From Promicromonospora sp. AC04 (GTDB lineage: Bacteria; Actinomycetota; Actinomycetes; Actinomycetales; Cellulomonadaceae): a DNA stretch of 64,000 bases. Location of the stretch: positions 1 through 64,000 of the forward strand of contig NZ_QBUG01000016.1 of the NCBI RefSeq assembly GCF_003058225.1, read 5' to 3'. Positions 17,447-25,515 of the stretch are shown here, one piece after another. Position numbers and translations under genes: made by a program. The first letter of the stretch is position 1. Every line of letters begins with the position of its first letter. The notes below the pieces were generated by a model. The model was not told the origin of the DNA, did no database searches, and saw nothing but the letters and a program-made list of their open reading frames with translations.

Positions 17447-18562
17447 ATGACCGACCCGATCCCCACGCCCCTGGCACCGCCACCGGACATCCTGCGGTGC
17501 GCGTACATGGAGCTGGTCGTCACCGACCTGGCGGCCTCCCGGAACTTCTACGTCGACGTGCTGGGCCTCGTGGTCACCGAGGAGGACGACGACGTCGTCT
17601 ACCTGCGCAGCCTCGAGGAGTTCATCCACCACAACCTCGTGCTGCGCAAGGGGCCGACGGCGGCCGTGGCCGCCTTCTCCTACCGCGTGCGCAGCCCCGA
17701 GGAGCTCGACCGGGCAGTCGCGTTCTACACCGAGCTGGGCTGCCGGGTGGAGCGCCGCGCGGACGGCTTCACCCGGGGGATCGGCGACTCGGTGCGGGTG
17801 ACCGACCCGCTCGGCTTCCCCTACGAGTTCTTCTACGACGTCGAGCACGTCGAGCGCCTCGCGTGGCGGTACGATCTGCACACCCCCGGCGCGCTCGTGC
17901 GCCTGGACCACTTCAACCAGGTCACCCCGGACGTGCCGCGCGCCGTCAAGTACATGGAGGACCTCGGCTTCCGCGTCACCGAGGACATCCAGGACGCCGA
18001 GGGCACCACCTACGCCGCGTGGATGCGCCGCAAGCCGACCGTCCACGACACGGCGATGACCGGCGGCGACGGCCCGCGCATGCACCACGTCGCCTTCGCC
18101 ACGCACGAGAAGCACAACATCATCGCGATCTGCGACAAGCTCGGCGCGCTGCGCCGGAGTGACCGCATCGAGCGCGGGCCGGGCCGGCACGGCGTGTCCA
18201 ACGCCTTCTACCTGTACCTGCGCGACCCGGACGGGCACCGCGTGGAGATCTACACGCAGGACTACTACACCGGCGACCCCGACAACCCCGTCGTGACCTG
18301 GGACGTGCACGACAACCAGCGCCGCGACTGGTGGGGCAACCCGGTGGTGCCGTCCTGGTACACGGAGGCGTCGCTCGTCCTGGACCTGGACGGTCACCCG
18401 CAGCCCGTGGTCGCCCGGACGGACACCTCGGAGATGGCGGTGACCATCGGCGCGGACGGGTTCTCCTACACGCGTCCCGAGGACTCCGCGCGCGCCGAGG
18501 CCGAAGCCGACGTGCTGCCGTCGTGGAAGCAGGGCGAGTACAAGCTGGGACACCAGCTGTGA
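17447..18562 (+). CDS. hpaD: 3,4-dihydroxyphenylacetate (homoprotocatechuate) 2,3-dioxygenase
   Basis: 371 aa extradiol dioxygenase of the vicinal-oxygen-chelate fold. The residue numbering matches the characterised Brevibacterium/Arthrobacter enzymes exactly: metal ligands His155 (RLDHFNQV), His214 (MHHVAF) and Glu267 (HRVEIYTQD), and second-sphere His200 (TVHDTAM) and Tyr257 (FYLYLRDPDG). It opens the homoprotocatechuate ring between C2 and C3 with O2. Fe(II) and Mn(II) homologues are nearly indistinguishable by sequence, so the metal is open. This gene is the firmest anchor for the pathway assignment. Confidence 0.96.
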   Translation: MTDPIPTPLAPPPDILRCAYMELVVTDLAASRNFYVDVLGLVVTEEDDDVVYLRSLEEFIHHNLVLRKGPTAAVAAFSYRVRSPEELDRAVAFYTELGCRVERRADGFTRGIGDSVRVTDPLGFPYEFFYDVEHVERLAWRYDLHTPGALVRLDHFNQVTPDVPRAVKYMEDLGFRVTEDIQDAEGTTYAAWMRRKPTVHDTAMTGGDGPRMHHVAFATHEKHNIIAICDKLGALRRSDRIERGPGRHGVSNAFYLYLRDPDGHRVEIYTQDYYTGDPDNPVVTWDVHDNQRRDWWGNPVVPSWYTEASLVLDLDGHPQPVVARTDTSEMAVTIGADGFSYTRPEDSARAEAEADVLPSWKQGEYKLGHQL

Positions 18563-18585
18563 CCCGTTCCTCGAAAGGAGAGCGC

Positions 18586-19371
18586 ATGCTGGACGACGCG
18601 ACGATCACCACCATCGCCGACGAGCTGGCCCGCGCCGAGGCCGAGCGCAGCATGGTGCCGCTCCTGACCGCGCGGTACCCCGGCATGACGGTCGAGGACT
18701 CCTACGCCGTGCAGAACACGTGGCGCCGCCGCGGCATCGAGGCCGGACGGCGCCCGGTGGGCCGCAAGATCGGGCTCACGTCGAAGGTCATGCAGGCCGC
18801 GACGGGCATCACCGAGCCGGACTACGGGGCGATCTTCGCCGACATGGTGTTCGAGAACGGTTCCGTCATCGAGCACCGGCGATTCTCGAACGTGCGGATC
18901 GAGGTGGAGCTGGCCTTCGTGCTGTGCGAGGGCCTCAAGGGGCCGGACGTCACGGTGTTCGACGTGCTGCGCGCCACCGAGTACGTGGTGCCCGCCCTGG
19001 AGATCCTGTCGTCGCGCATCGAGATGGCCGGGCGCACCATCGTCGACACGATCAGCGACAACGCGGCGATGGGCGGCATGGTCTACGGCGGCAACCCCGT
19101 GCGGGTCGGGGAGACCGACCTGCGCTGGGTCTCGGCTCTGCTGTACCGCAACGAGGCCATCGAGGAGTCCGGCGTCGCCGCCGCCGTCCTGGGCCACCCG
19201 GCCAACGGCGTCGCCTGGCTCGCGAACAAGCTCGCCCAGCACGACGACGCGCTGGAGCCCGGCGAGATCGTCCTGGCCGGCTCCTTCACCCGGCCCGTCT
19301 GGGTGGAGCCCGGCGACACCGTGCTGGCCGACTACCGAGAGCTGGGGACCGTCTCGTGCCGATTCGTCTGA
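18586..19371 (+). CDS. hpaH: 2-oxohept-4-ene-1,7-dioate hydratase
   Basis: 261 aa of the MhpD/HpaH/DmpH hydratase-decarboxylase family, distantly related to the FAH fold. Recognisable blocks are GRKIGLTSKVMQ, the metal-binding region RIEVELAFVL, and DTISDNAAMGGMVYGG. It hydrates 2-oxohept-4-ene-1,7-dioate to 4-hydroxy-2-oxoheptanedioate, the HpaI substrate. The start ATG has AAAGGAG 5 bp upstream. Its last 16 bp overlap the hpaI start, coupling the two enzymes that act consecutively. Confidence 0.93.
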   Translation: MLDDATITTIADELARAEAERSMVPLLTARYPGMTVEDSYAVQNTWRRRGIEAGRRPVGRKIGLTSKVMQAATGITEPDYGAIFADMVFENGSVIEHRRFSNVRIEVELAFVLCEGLKGPDVTVFDVLRATEYVVPALEILSSRIEMAGRTIVDTISDNAAMGGMVYGGNPVRVGETDLRWVSALLYRNEAIEESGVAAAVLGHPANGVAWLANKLAQHDDALEPGEIVLAGSFTRPVWVEPGDTVLADYRELGTVSCRFV

Positions 19372-20153
19372 CCCTCCCGCCCACGTTCCGCGACCGCATC
19401 GCCGGGTCCGACCGGCCCCAGGTCGGCATGTGGGTGTGCAGCGGCAGCCCGGTGGTGGCGGAGCTCTGCGCCGGCGCCGGGCTGGACTGGCTGCTGATCG
19501 ACGGCGAGCACTCGCCGATCGGCCTGGAGACCATGACGGCCCTGCTCCAGGCGGTCGCGCCGTACCCGGTCACCCCGGTCGTGCGGGCGCCGTCGGGCGA
19601 CACCGTGCTGCTCAAGCAGATCCTCGACCTGGGCGCGCAGAACGTGCTCGTGCCCATGATCGACACGGCCGACCAGGCCCGCGCCGTCGTGCGGGCCGTG
19701 CGCTACCCGCCCCGCGGCGTGCGCGGCGTGGGCAGCGCGCTGGCGCGCGGCGCGCGCTGGAACCGCGTCGAGGGCTACATGCGGGACGCCGACCGGTATG
19801 TGTCGCTGTTCGTGCAGGTCGAGTCCGCGACCGGTGTCGAGAACGCCGCCGCCGTCGCGGCGGTCGACGGGGTCGACGGTGTGTTCGTCGGGCCGTCCGA
19901 CCTGGCCGCCTCGATGGGCCTGCTCGGACAGCAGACGCATCCGGACGTGACCGCCGCGGTGCGCAAGACCTTCGAGGCCGTGCGCGCCGCGGGCAAGCCC
20001 GTCGGCGTCAACGCTTTCGACCCGTCCGTGGCCCAGGCCTACCTGGATGCCGGGGCGTCCTTCGTGCTGGTCGGGGCCGACGTCGCGCTGCTCGCCCGGG
20101 GCTCGGAGGCCCTGGCGGACCGGTGGATCGGCGACGGCGGAGCGGCGGGCTGA
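19356..20153 (+). CDS. hpaI: 4-hydroxy-2-oxoheptanedioate aldolase
   Basis: 265 aa class II pyruvate aldolase (HpcH/HpaI family). Catalytic His52 in LIDGEHSPIG and Arg77 in PVVRAPSGD correspond to His45 and Arg70 of E. coli HpaI. The metal ligands Glu (VQVESATGVENA) and Asp (FVGPSDLAASMG) are present. It splits 4-hydroxy-2-oxoheptanedioate into pyruvate and succinate semialdehyde. The GTG start at 19356 lies inside hpaH; an ATG start would lose conserved sequence. Last gene of the operon, followed by a strong hairpin. A 115-bp stretch (19914-20028) recurs at 24219-24333. Confidence 0.92.
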   Translation: MPIRLTLPPTFRDRIAGSDRPQVGMWVCSGSPVVAELCAGAGLDWLLIDGEHSPIGLETMTALLQAVAPYPVTPVVRAPSGDTVLLKQILDLGAQNVLVPMIDTADQARAVVRAVRYPPRGVRGVGSALARGARWNRVEGYMRDADRYVSLFVQVESATGVENAAAVAAVDGVDGVFVGPSDLAASMGLLGQQTHPDVTAAVRKTFEAVRAAGKPVGVNAFDPSVAQAYLDAGASFVLVGADVALLARGSEALADRWIGDGGAAG

Positions 20154-20224
20154 CCGCGCGCGCCCGGGGTGAGTCGCACCGCGGTGAACCGGGCGGCGGG
20201 GACACGGCGCCGTAGCCATCACGG

Positions 20225-20260
20225 CGGGCGGCCACTCCGGAAGTCCGGAGCAGCCGCCCG
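20225..20260. terminator. Bidirectional hairpin between hpaI and the GH5 gene
   Basis: CGGGCGGC-CA-CTCCGGA, a 2-nt loop, then TCCGGAG-CA-GCCGCCCG: 15 paired positions interrupted by one 2x2 internal loop. It sits between two convergent stops (20153 and 20273), so it can serve both operons. Confidence 0.8.
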
Positions 20261-20272
20261 CGTCCGGCCCCG

Positions 20273-21694
20273 TTACGGCGTGCGCCGCCACTGCTGGGTC
20301 GTGGCCGCCGCGTCACAGCTCGCGAGGTCGAGTCCCCAGGAGTCGGCCGGGGTCGCCAGGCACAGGGTCGGGTCGGCGACACTGCTGATCGTCGCGTCGG
20401 CGTTGAGCTCCCACTGCTGCTCGGGCGTGCCCGAGCAGTCGTCGATGATGAGCGCGCCACCGACGGTGAGCGCGCCGCTCGGCGCGGCGCACATGTCGCC
20501 GTAGACCGTGAGCTGCTTGTCCGCGGTCCAGTTGAACGACTGGTTGCCGCCCCCGTTGCAGTACCAGAGGCCGAGCGTGGTGCCGGGCGTCGTCGAGAAG
20601 CCGGGCACGTCGACGCACACGTTGTGCTGGACGCTGACGAGCGGCTCACCGGGCGGTGCGGGCGGCAGGTCGTTCAGGGCCTCGTACTTGAGCAGTCCCC
20701 AGCCCCACTGGATCTGGGCCAGCCCGGAGGCGTTGGTGACCTCGAGGTCGCCGTCGCCGACGACCTCGGTCAGCGTGTAGGCGTCGCCCGTGCGCAGGCC
20801 GGGCCAGTAGACGAGCCCCATGCCCTGCTGCCGTGCGACCTCGGTGAGCGCGCCGAGGTACGAGGTGTAGACGTCGCCCTCGTGGTTGCCGTAGTTGAGG
20901 CCCGTCGTCATCGGCGAGCCGGCCTCGCTCACGACCGTGCGCCAGCCGTACTCACCGATACGCGGCAGCAGGTTCGCCTTCCACTCCGCCTCGGTGGTGC
21001 TGTTGGCCCAGAACCCGTAGAAGTGCAGCGAGAGCAGCGTCCCCTTCAGCTCCTTGGCGGCGCCGACGCCCGTGACGTTGTCGTTGTAGCCCGTCCCCGA
21101 GATGATCACGCGACCGCGGGGCACGTCGTCGTGGTCGGCGAGCCAGCCTGCGGTCAGGTCCACCCACGAGTCGAGGGAGTAGCCGAACGGCTCGTTCATG
21201 GGCTCGAAGTACACCTTCGGGTTCCGCCCGTACTCCGCGACGACCGTGTCCCACATCGCGTCGAAGGCGGCGGGGTCGTCGACCTGGCCGTCCTTGGCGT
21301 CGTTCGCCTCCCAGTAGCTGAGGATGACCTTGAACCCGTTCTCCGTGGCGGCGTCGATGGCGCCCTGGTACGAGTCCCACCAGTCCGTGCCGACGCTCGA
21401 GGGGTTGATGGGCAGCCGCACCGTGTTGGCGCGCACCTCGTGCCGAAACTCGAGGAGGGTGTCGGTCGACTTGGCGTACGTCGTTCGGTAGTCGTCCTCC
21501 GTGCTCAGGCCGGAGGGCACCACCTCGTCGTTCGCGTAGTTGTCGCGCGGGTCCGCCCAGTTGACCCCGCGGAACTCGCTGGTGCCGGACGGCCCGACCG
21601 ACGGGGCGGCGACAGCGGGGCCGGGAATCACCGCCACCGCCGCCGCGAGGAGGCCGACGGCCGCCAGGGCGCCGGTCCGGAAAGCTCGTGTCAT
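20273..21694 (-). CDS. Secreted GH5 endoglucanase-like hydrolase with ricin-type CBM13
   Basis: 473 aa. Sec signal peptide at residues 1-29 (hydrophobic core LAAVGLLAAAVAVI, cleavage after AVA). GH5 catalytic domain about 38-340 with acid/base Glu168 in EPMNEPFG and nucleophile Glu257 in TVVSEAGSPM. A short PPAPPG linker leads to a ricin-B/CBM13 trefoil with the QxW-type repeats NQSFNW, EQQWEL and TQQWRR. Predicted to hydrolyse extracellular beta-glucan, beta-mannan or a related polymer; the exact specificity cannot be read from sequence. A LacI-type operator lies 78 bp upstream, as expected for a sugar-induced enzyme. Confidence 0.9.
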   Translation of the reverse strand: MTRAFRTGALAAVGLLAAAVAVIPGPAVAAPSVGPSGTSEFRGVNWADPRDNYANDEVVPSGLSTEDDYRTTYAKSTDTLLEFRHEVRANTVRLPINPSSVGTDWWDSYQGAIDAATENGFKVILSYWEANDAKDGQVDDPAAFDAMWDTVVAEYGRNPKVYFEPMNEPFGYSLDSWVDLTAGWLADHDDVPRGRVIISGTGYNDNVTGVGAAKELKGTLLSLHFYGFWANSTTEAEWKANLLPRIGEYGWRTVVSEAGSPMTTGLNYGNHEGDVYTSYLGALTEVARQQGMGLVYWPGLRTGDAYTLTEVVGDGDLEVTNASGLAQIQWGWGLLKYEALNDLPPAPPGEPLVSVQHNVCVDVPGFSTTPGTTLGLWYCNGGGNQSFNWTADKQLTVYGDMCAAPSGALTVGGALIIDDCSGTPEQQWELNADATISSVADPTLCLATPADSWGLDLASCDAAATTQQWRRTP

Positions 21695-21772
21695 GGGGGG
21701 ACTCCGATCTGGTGGCGCGTCCTTGCGCCGCCGTCCGAGGCATCGAGGCGGCCAGTGCCGGCCCGATGCCGA

Positions 21773-21786
21773 TGTTTACGCAAACA
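21773..21786. promoter_or_regulatory. LacI-type operator upstream of the GH5 gene
   Basis: TGTTTACGCAAACA is a 14-bp palindrome with a central CG and a single asymmetric pair, the classic LacI-family layout. It sits in a short AT-rich patch 78 bp before the GH5 start. No LacI regulator gene is nearby, so a trans-encoded one is expected. Confidence 0.6.
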
Positions 21787-21872
21787 ATCGCACGAGGATC
21801 AACGGTCGCGCAAGAACACTTCGCCCCGAGATCCTGCTCGGGCGAGTGGTGTGATGACGCGGCTGGGGTCGG

Positions 21873-22307
21873 TCAGGGCTCGAGGTCGACCACTCCTCTG
21901 CCGCTCCGCATGTCGAACGGCACCGACACCTGGTCGTGCGTGATCAGCCAGTTCCCGTCGACCTTGCGGAAGCAGAGGGTGACCCGGACCCACATGCCGC
22001 TCGTTGCCGCTCCGCTCTCCAGCGTGCCGCTGAGGCGACCGAAGCCGTGCCCGAATGCGACGGTCCCGTCGACGGTGAGGGTCAGGTCGCGGACCTCGTA
22101 GTGCACGTCGCGGAAGAAGGCGAACACGTTCGCCCAGTTCTTCAGCTTCGCCTCCAGCCCCACGTGCTGCAGCGGCGGCTCGACGTCGAAGGACACGACG
22201 TCCGCCGCGTATATCTGCCGAAGGCCGTCAAGATCCTTGGCGTGCAATGCTTCGGCGATCCTGTCGACCTTGCGCCGGATCTCGTCGGCCTCGTGTTGCG
22301 TGGGCAT
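21873..22307 (-). CDS. SnoaL/NTF2-like fold protein
   Basis: 144 aa, a single NTF2-like alpha+beta cone: N-terminal helix pair (IAEALHAKDLDGLRQIYAADVVSFDVEPP), then strands with GTVAFGHGFGRLSG and WLITHDQVSVPFD. The HDQVSVPF ending is typical of a ketosteroid-isomerase-like or DUF4440 subgroup. No catalytic set can be assigned with confidence. It is divergent from the reductase gene at 22496, with a shared intergenic region carrying two matching palindromes. Confidence 0.78.
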   Translation of the reverse strand: MPTQHEADEIRRKVDRIAEALHAKDLDGLRQIYAADVVSFDVEPPLQHVGLEAKLKNWANVFAFFRDVHYEVRDLTLTVDGTVAFGHGFGRLSGTLESGAATSGMWVRVTLCFRKVDGNWLITHDQVSVPFDMRSGRGVVDLEP

Positions 22308-22404
22308 CTTTACGCTTCCCTTCCATCGGATGAAGTCCCGGACTCACAGCTGTACGACGGAGCAGGCCCGTCAAACGTGATCGCCACGACCGGGGCGACA
22401 AAAC

Positions 22405-22452
22405 GGAGGACTGATCTCCTCTTCGTGTACGCTAACTGGAGAAGCCATCTCC
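22405..22452. promoter_or_regulatory. Twin operators flanking a -10 box upstream of the reductase gene
   Basis: Two 15-bp sites, GGAGGACTGATCTCC (22405-22419) and GGAGAAGCCATCTCC (22438-22452), share the form GGAGnAnnnATCTCC. They lie 33 bp (three helical turns) apart, with TACGCT (22428-22433) between them. They are a good candidate for binding by the TetR protein encoded at 23543. Confidence 0.6.
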
Positions 22453-22495
22453 GGAAAGCAATACAGAGCGAACAGAGCGAACAGGAAGAGCAGCC

Positions 22496-23512
22496 ATGGC
22501 CGAGACAGTTCTGGTGACCGGCGGCACGGGATACGTCGCCGGCTGGTGCATCGTGACCCTCCTGGAGCGCGGCTACGACGTCCGCACCACGGTGCGGAGC
22601 CTGACGAGGGCGGACGGCGTCCGGGAGGCGGTGGCGTCAGTGGTCGACCCCGGCGGGCGGCTGAGCTTCGTGGTGGCCGACCTCACCTCGGACGACGGCT
22701 GGGCGGACGCCGTGCGGGGCGTCGACCACGTGCTGCACGTGGCGTCCCCGCTCGGCGACGAGAACCCGCGGGACGCGGACGCGCTGATCGTCCCCGCGCG
22801 GGAGGGTACGCTCCGGGTGCTCCGTGCCGCCACGGCGGGCGGGGTGCGGCGGGTCGTGATGACGTCGGCCGCGAACGCCGCCTCGCCGTCGTCGTACACG
22901 GCCGAGGGGGTGACCGACGAGACGCTGTGGACGGTCGACGACCCGTCGCTCCCCGCGTACCGGCGGTCCAAGACGCTCGCAGAGCGGGCGGCGTGGGACT
23001 TCATGGCCGGCTACGACGGCCCGACCGAGCTGACGACCGTGCTCCCGGGGGCGGTGTTCGGCCCGATCCTCAGCGCGGGAAACCTGGGTTCGGTGCGAAT
23101 CGTCGCCCGCATGGTCCGGGGCGACCTGCCGGGCGCGCCGCGGATCGGTCTCGAGGTGGTCGACGTCCGCGACCTGGCCGACCTCCACGTCCGCGCCATG
23201 ACGGCGCCGGACGCCGCCGGTGAGCGGTTCCTCGGCACCGGCGAGTTCGTCTGGATGCGCGACATGGCCCGGACCCTTCGTGAGGGGCTGGGCGAGGCGG
23301 GCCGGAGGGTGTCCACGCGGCAGATCCCGGACGCCGTCGTGCGGCTGACCGCCATCTGGGACCGGTCGCTGCGCTCGATCACCGTCTCGCTGGGCAGGCG
23401 TAACCGGCACACGACCGAGAAGGCCCGGCGCGTCCTGGGCTGGGTTCCCCGGCCCGCCGCTGAGACCGTCCTGGGCTGTGCGCGCAGCCTCATCGAGCAC
23501 GGGGCCGTCTGA
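22496..23512 (+). CDS. NAD(P)-dependent epimerase/dihydroflavonol-reductase-like oxidoreductase
   Basis: 338 aa extended short-chain dehydrogenase. Rossmann motif VLVTGGTGYVAGW at the N-terminus, an Arg-containing NADPH-preferring TTVRSLTRAD after strand 2, catalytic Ser in VVMTSAANAAS, and Tyr/Lys in YRRSKTLAERAAW. C-terminal KARRVLGWVPRPAAE is typical of the DFR/cinnamoyl-CoA-reductase-like branch, which reduces aldehydes and ketones. The start follows GGAAG. The TetR gene 30 bp downstream is probably its regulator. Confidence 0.87.
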   Translation: MAETVLVTGGTGYVAGWCIVTLLERGYDVRTTVRSLTRADGVREAVASVVDPGGRLSFVVADLTSDDGWADAVRGVDHVLHVASPLGDENPRDADALIVPAREGTLRVLRAATAGGVRRVVMTSAANAASPSSYTAEGVTDETLWTVDDPSLPAYRRSKTLAERAAWDFMAGYDGPTELTTVLPGAVFGPILSAGNLGSVRIVARMVRGDLPGAPRIGLEVVDVRDLADLHVRAMTAPDAAGERFLGTGEFVWMRDMARTLREGLGEAGRRVSTRQIPDAVVRLTAIWDRSLRSITVSLGRRNRHTTEKARRVLGWVPRPAAETVLGCARSLIEHGAV

Positions 23513-23542
23513 GGTGAGTGCCACGGCTGAGATCATGCGGTC

Positions 23543-24190
23543 ATGAACGAGGAGCGCGCGCGGCCGGTCCGCAAGGACTCGGCCCGCAACCGGGCCCGGC
23601 TCGTCGACGCGGCGCGCGAGGTGTTCGCCGAGCGGGGGTTCGGCGCCACGCTCGACGACATCGCCCGGCACGCGGGCGTCGGGACGGGCACCGCCTACCG
23701 GCACTTCCCGAACAAGCAGGCGATCGCTGCGGAGGTGCTGGCCGAGGCGACGGGCGCCATCGCGCAGGACGCGCGCGACGTCCTGGAGATCGAGGACTCG
23801 TGGCTCGCGCTCGTCACGTTCTGCGAGCGCACCGCGACCCGGCAGGCCGCCGACCGCGGGCTGTACGAGACGCTGACGGGGCAGGGGAACCAGGACGAGC
23901 AGGCGAAGATCTGGCCGCGGGTCGTGGCCTCGGTGAGCGAGCTGTTCGACCGGGCTCGTGCGGCCGGCGCCATCCGCCCGGACGCGGCGGCCCAGGACAT
24001 CGCGGCGATCTTCGCGATGCTCGGGCCGGCGTTCGAGATGAGCCGCGCGATTACGCCCGACCTGTGGCGGCGCTACCTCGCGCTGCTGCTCGACGGGCTG
24101 CGGCCGGCGGGACAGCCGCAGCTCCCCGTGCCGCCGCCACCGGTCGAGCAGCTGGACGCGGTCCTGTTCGCGGGCAAGCGGGGCGCCTGA
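23543..24190 (+). CDS. TetR/AcrR-family transcriptional regulator
   Basis: 215 aa. N-terminal helix-turn-helix at about residues 15-60 with TLDDIARHAGVGTGTAYRHFPNKQ, followed by a divergent helical effector domain. It is in the same direction as, and close behind, the reductase gene. The twin palindromes at 22405-22452 are its probable binding sites. The ligand is unknown. Confidence 0.88.
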   Translation: MNEERARPVRKDSARNRARLVDAAREVFAERGFGATLDDIARHAGVGTGTAYRHFPNKQAIAAEVLAEATGAIAQDARDVLEIEDSWLALVTFCERTATRQAADRGLYETLTGQGNQDEQAKIWPRVVASVSELFDRARAAGAIRPDAAAQDIAAIFAMLGPAFEMSRAITPDLWRRYLALLLDGLRPAGQPQLPVPPPPVEQLDAVLFAGKRGA

Positions 24191-24218
24191 GAACCACTCA
24201 CCTCGGTGGGGGACCTCC

Positions 24219-24333
24219 ATGGGCCTGCTCGGACAGCAGGCGCATCCGGACGTGACCGCCGCGGTGCGCAAGACCTTCGAGGCCGTACGCACCGCGGGCA
24301 AGCCCGTCGGCGTCAACGCCTTCGACCCGTCCG
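24219..24333 (+). pseudogene. Fragment of an hpaI-like aldolase gene
   Basis: 115 bp match 19914-20028 of hpaI with only four differences. They encode MGLLGQQAHPDVTAAVRKTF and onward to VNAFDPSG, about 38 codons from the middle of the aldolase. The homology begins and ends abruptly and carries neither start signal nor active-site residues. It lies between the TetR stop and the epoxide hydrolase stop, so it is a non-functional remnant of a rearrangement or of a second hpaI copy. Confidence 0.85.
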
Positions 24334-24340
24334 GCCGAGG

Positions 24341-25453
24341 TCAGCGGAGCCGGCCGAAGAAGGTGCGGATGTCGTCGATCAACAGGTCCGGCGCGTCGTG
24401 CGCGGCGAAGTGGCTGCCCGTGCCGTAGGTGTTCCAGGACACGATGTTCTTGTGGTCGCGCTCGGCGAACGCGCGGATCGACTGGAAGTCCCAGGCGAAG
24501 TTCGCCAGCCCGAGGGGCACGGTCGTGGGCTCGGTCGGCTTGTCGGTGGCGTGGAAGTCCTCCCAGTAGAAGCGGGCGGACGAAGCTGCCGTGTTGGTGA
24601 GCCAGTAGATCATCGTGTTCGTCAGCACGTAGTCGGGGTCGAGGTTCGGGCCGAGCAGCTGCGCGTTCCAGCCGAGCTGGCCCACGGGCGAGTCGGCCAG
24701 CGCGTGCGCGAGGGTCTGCGGCGCGGTGGACTGCAGCTTGTCGTACGCGCCGCCGTTCTCCAGCCACCACCCCAGGAACTCGACGTTCTTCTGGTCCTGC
24801 TCGGACAGGCCTTCCAGCTCGGCCGGGTCACCGGACGGGAACGAGAAGATCTGGGTGACGTGCACGCCGATCACGTGCTCGGGGTCGTAGCGGCCGACCT
24901 CCGGCGAGATCAGCGAGCCGCCGTCGTTGCCGTGCGCGCCGTACCGCTCGTACCCGAGGCGGCTCATCAGCTCGGCCCAGGCCTTCGCGACCCGGTACCG
25001 GCTCCAGCCTCGCTCGGTCGTGTGGCCGGAGAAGCCGAAACCGGGCACCGACGGGATCACCAGGTGGAACGCGTCGGCCGGGTCGCCGCCGTGGGCCCTC
25101 GGGTCGCTCAGCCGGTCGATCACGTCCAGGTACTCGACGATTGTCGTCGGCCAGCCGTGCGTGAGCAGCAGGGGCGTGGCGTCCGGCTCGGGCGAGCGGA
25201 CGTGCAGGAAGTGCACGTTCTGCCCGTCGATCGTCGTGGTGAACTGCGGGTACCGGTTGAGCTTCGCCTCCCACGCACGCCAGTCGTACTCCTCGCGCCA
25301 CCGCTGGACAAGGCTCTGCAGGTACTCCAGCGAGACGCCGTAGTCGGCGCCAGCGTCGGGCAGCTCGTTGGCCCAGCGGACCCGAGACAGGCGCTGGGTC
25401 AGGTCGTCGAGGTCGGCCTGGGGGATGTCGATTCGGAACTCGTGGATGCTCAT
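24341..25453 (-). CDS. Epoxide hydrolase (EHN plus alpha/beta-hydrolase domains)
   Basis: 370 aa. The N-terminal EHN segment ([19 protein letters not shown]) is typical of microsomal/juvenile-hormone-type epoxide hydrolases. The alpha/beta-hydrolase core has the oxyanion motif LTHGWPTT, nucleophile Asp in GNDGGS, ring-opening Tyr candidates in the lid, and catalytic His in [14 protein letters not shown]. It hydrates epoxides to diols. The 62-bp spacer to the divergent WYL regulator at 25516 contains an inverted repeat, suggesting direct control by that regulator. Confidence 0.88.
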   Translation of the reverse strand: MSIHEFRIDIPQADLDDLTQRLSRVRWANELPDAGADYGVSLEYLQSLVQRWREEYDWRAWEAKLNRYPQFTTTIDGQNVHFLHVRSPEPDATPLLLTHGWPTTIVEYLDVIDRLSDPRAHGGDPADAFHLVIPSVPGFGFSGHTTERGWSRYRVAKAWAELMSRLGYERYGAHGNDGGSLISPEVGRYDPEHVIGVHVTQIFSFPSGDPAELEGLSEQDQKNVEFLGWWLENGGAYDKLQSTAPQTLAHALADSPVGQLGWNAQLLGPNLDPDYVLTNTMIYWLTNTAASSARFYWEDFHATDKPTEPTTVPLGLANFAWDFQSIRAFAERDHKNIVSWNTYGTGSHFAAHDAPDLLIDDIRTFFGRLR

Positions 25454-25476
25454 GTGACCAACTCTGTCCGCCCATT

Positions 25477-25493
25477 AGGAAGACTTCGTTCCT
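25477..25493. promoter_or_regulatory. Inverted repeat in the epoxide hydrolase/WYL divergent promoter
   Basis: AGGAA-N7-TTCCT, exact half-sites, in the middle of the 62-bp intergenic region. It is positioned to be an operator for the WYL regulator at 25516. Confidence 0.45.
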
Positions 25494-25515
25494 CTTGGCC
25501 TGCGAACCTTGAGCA

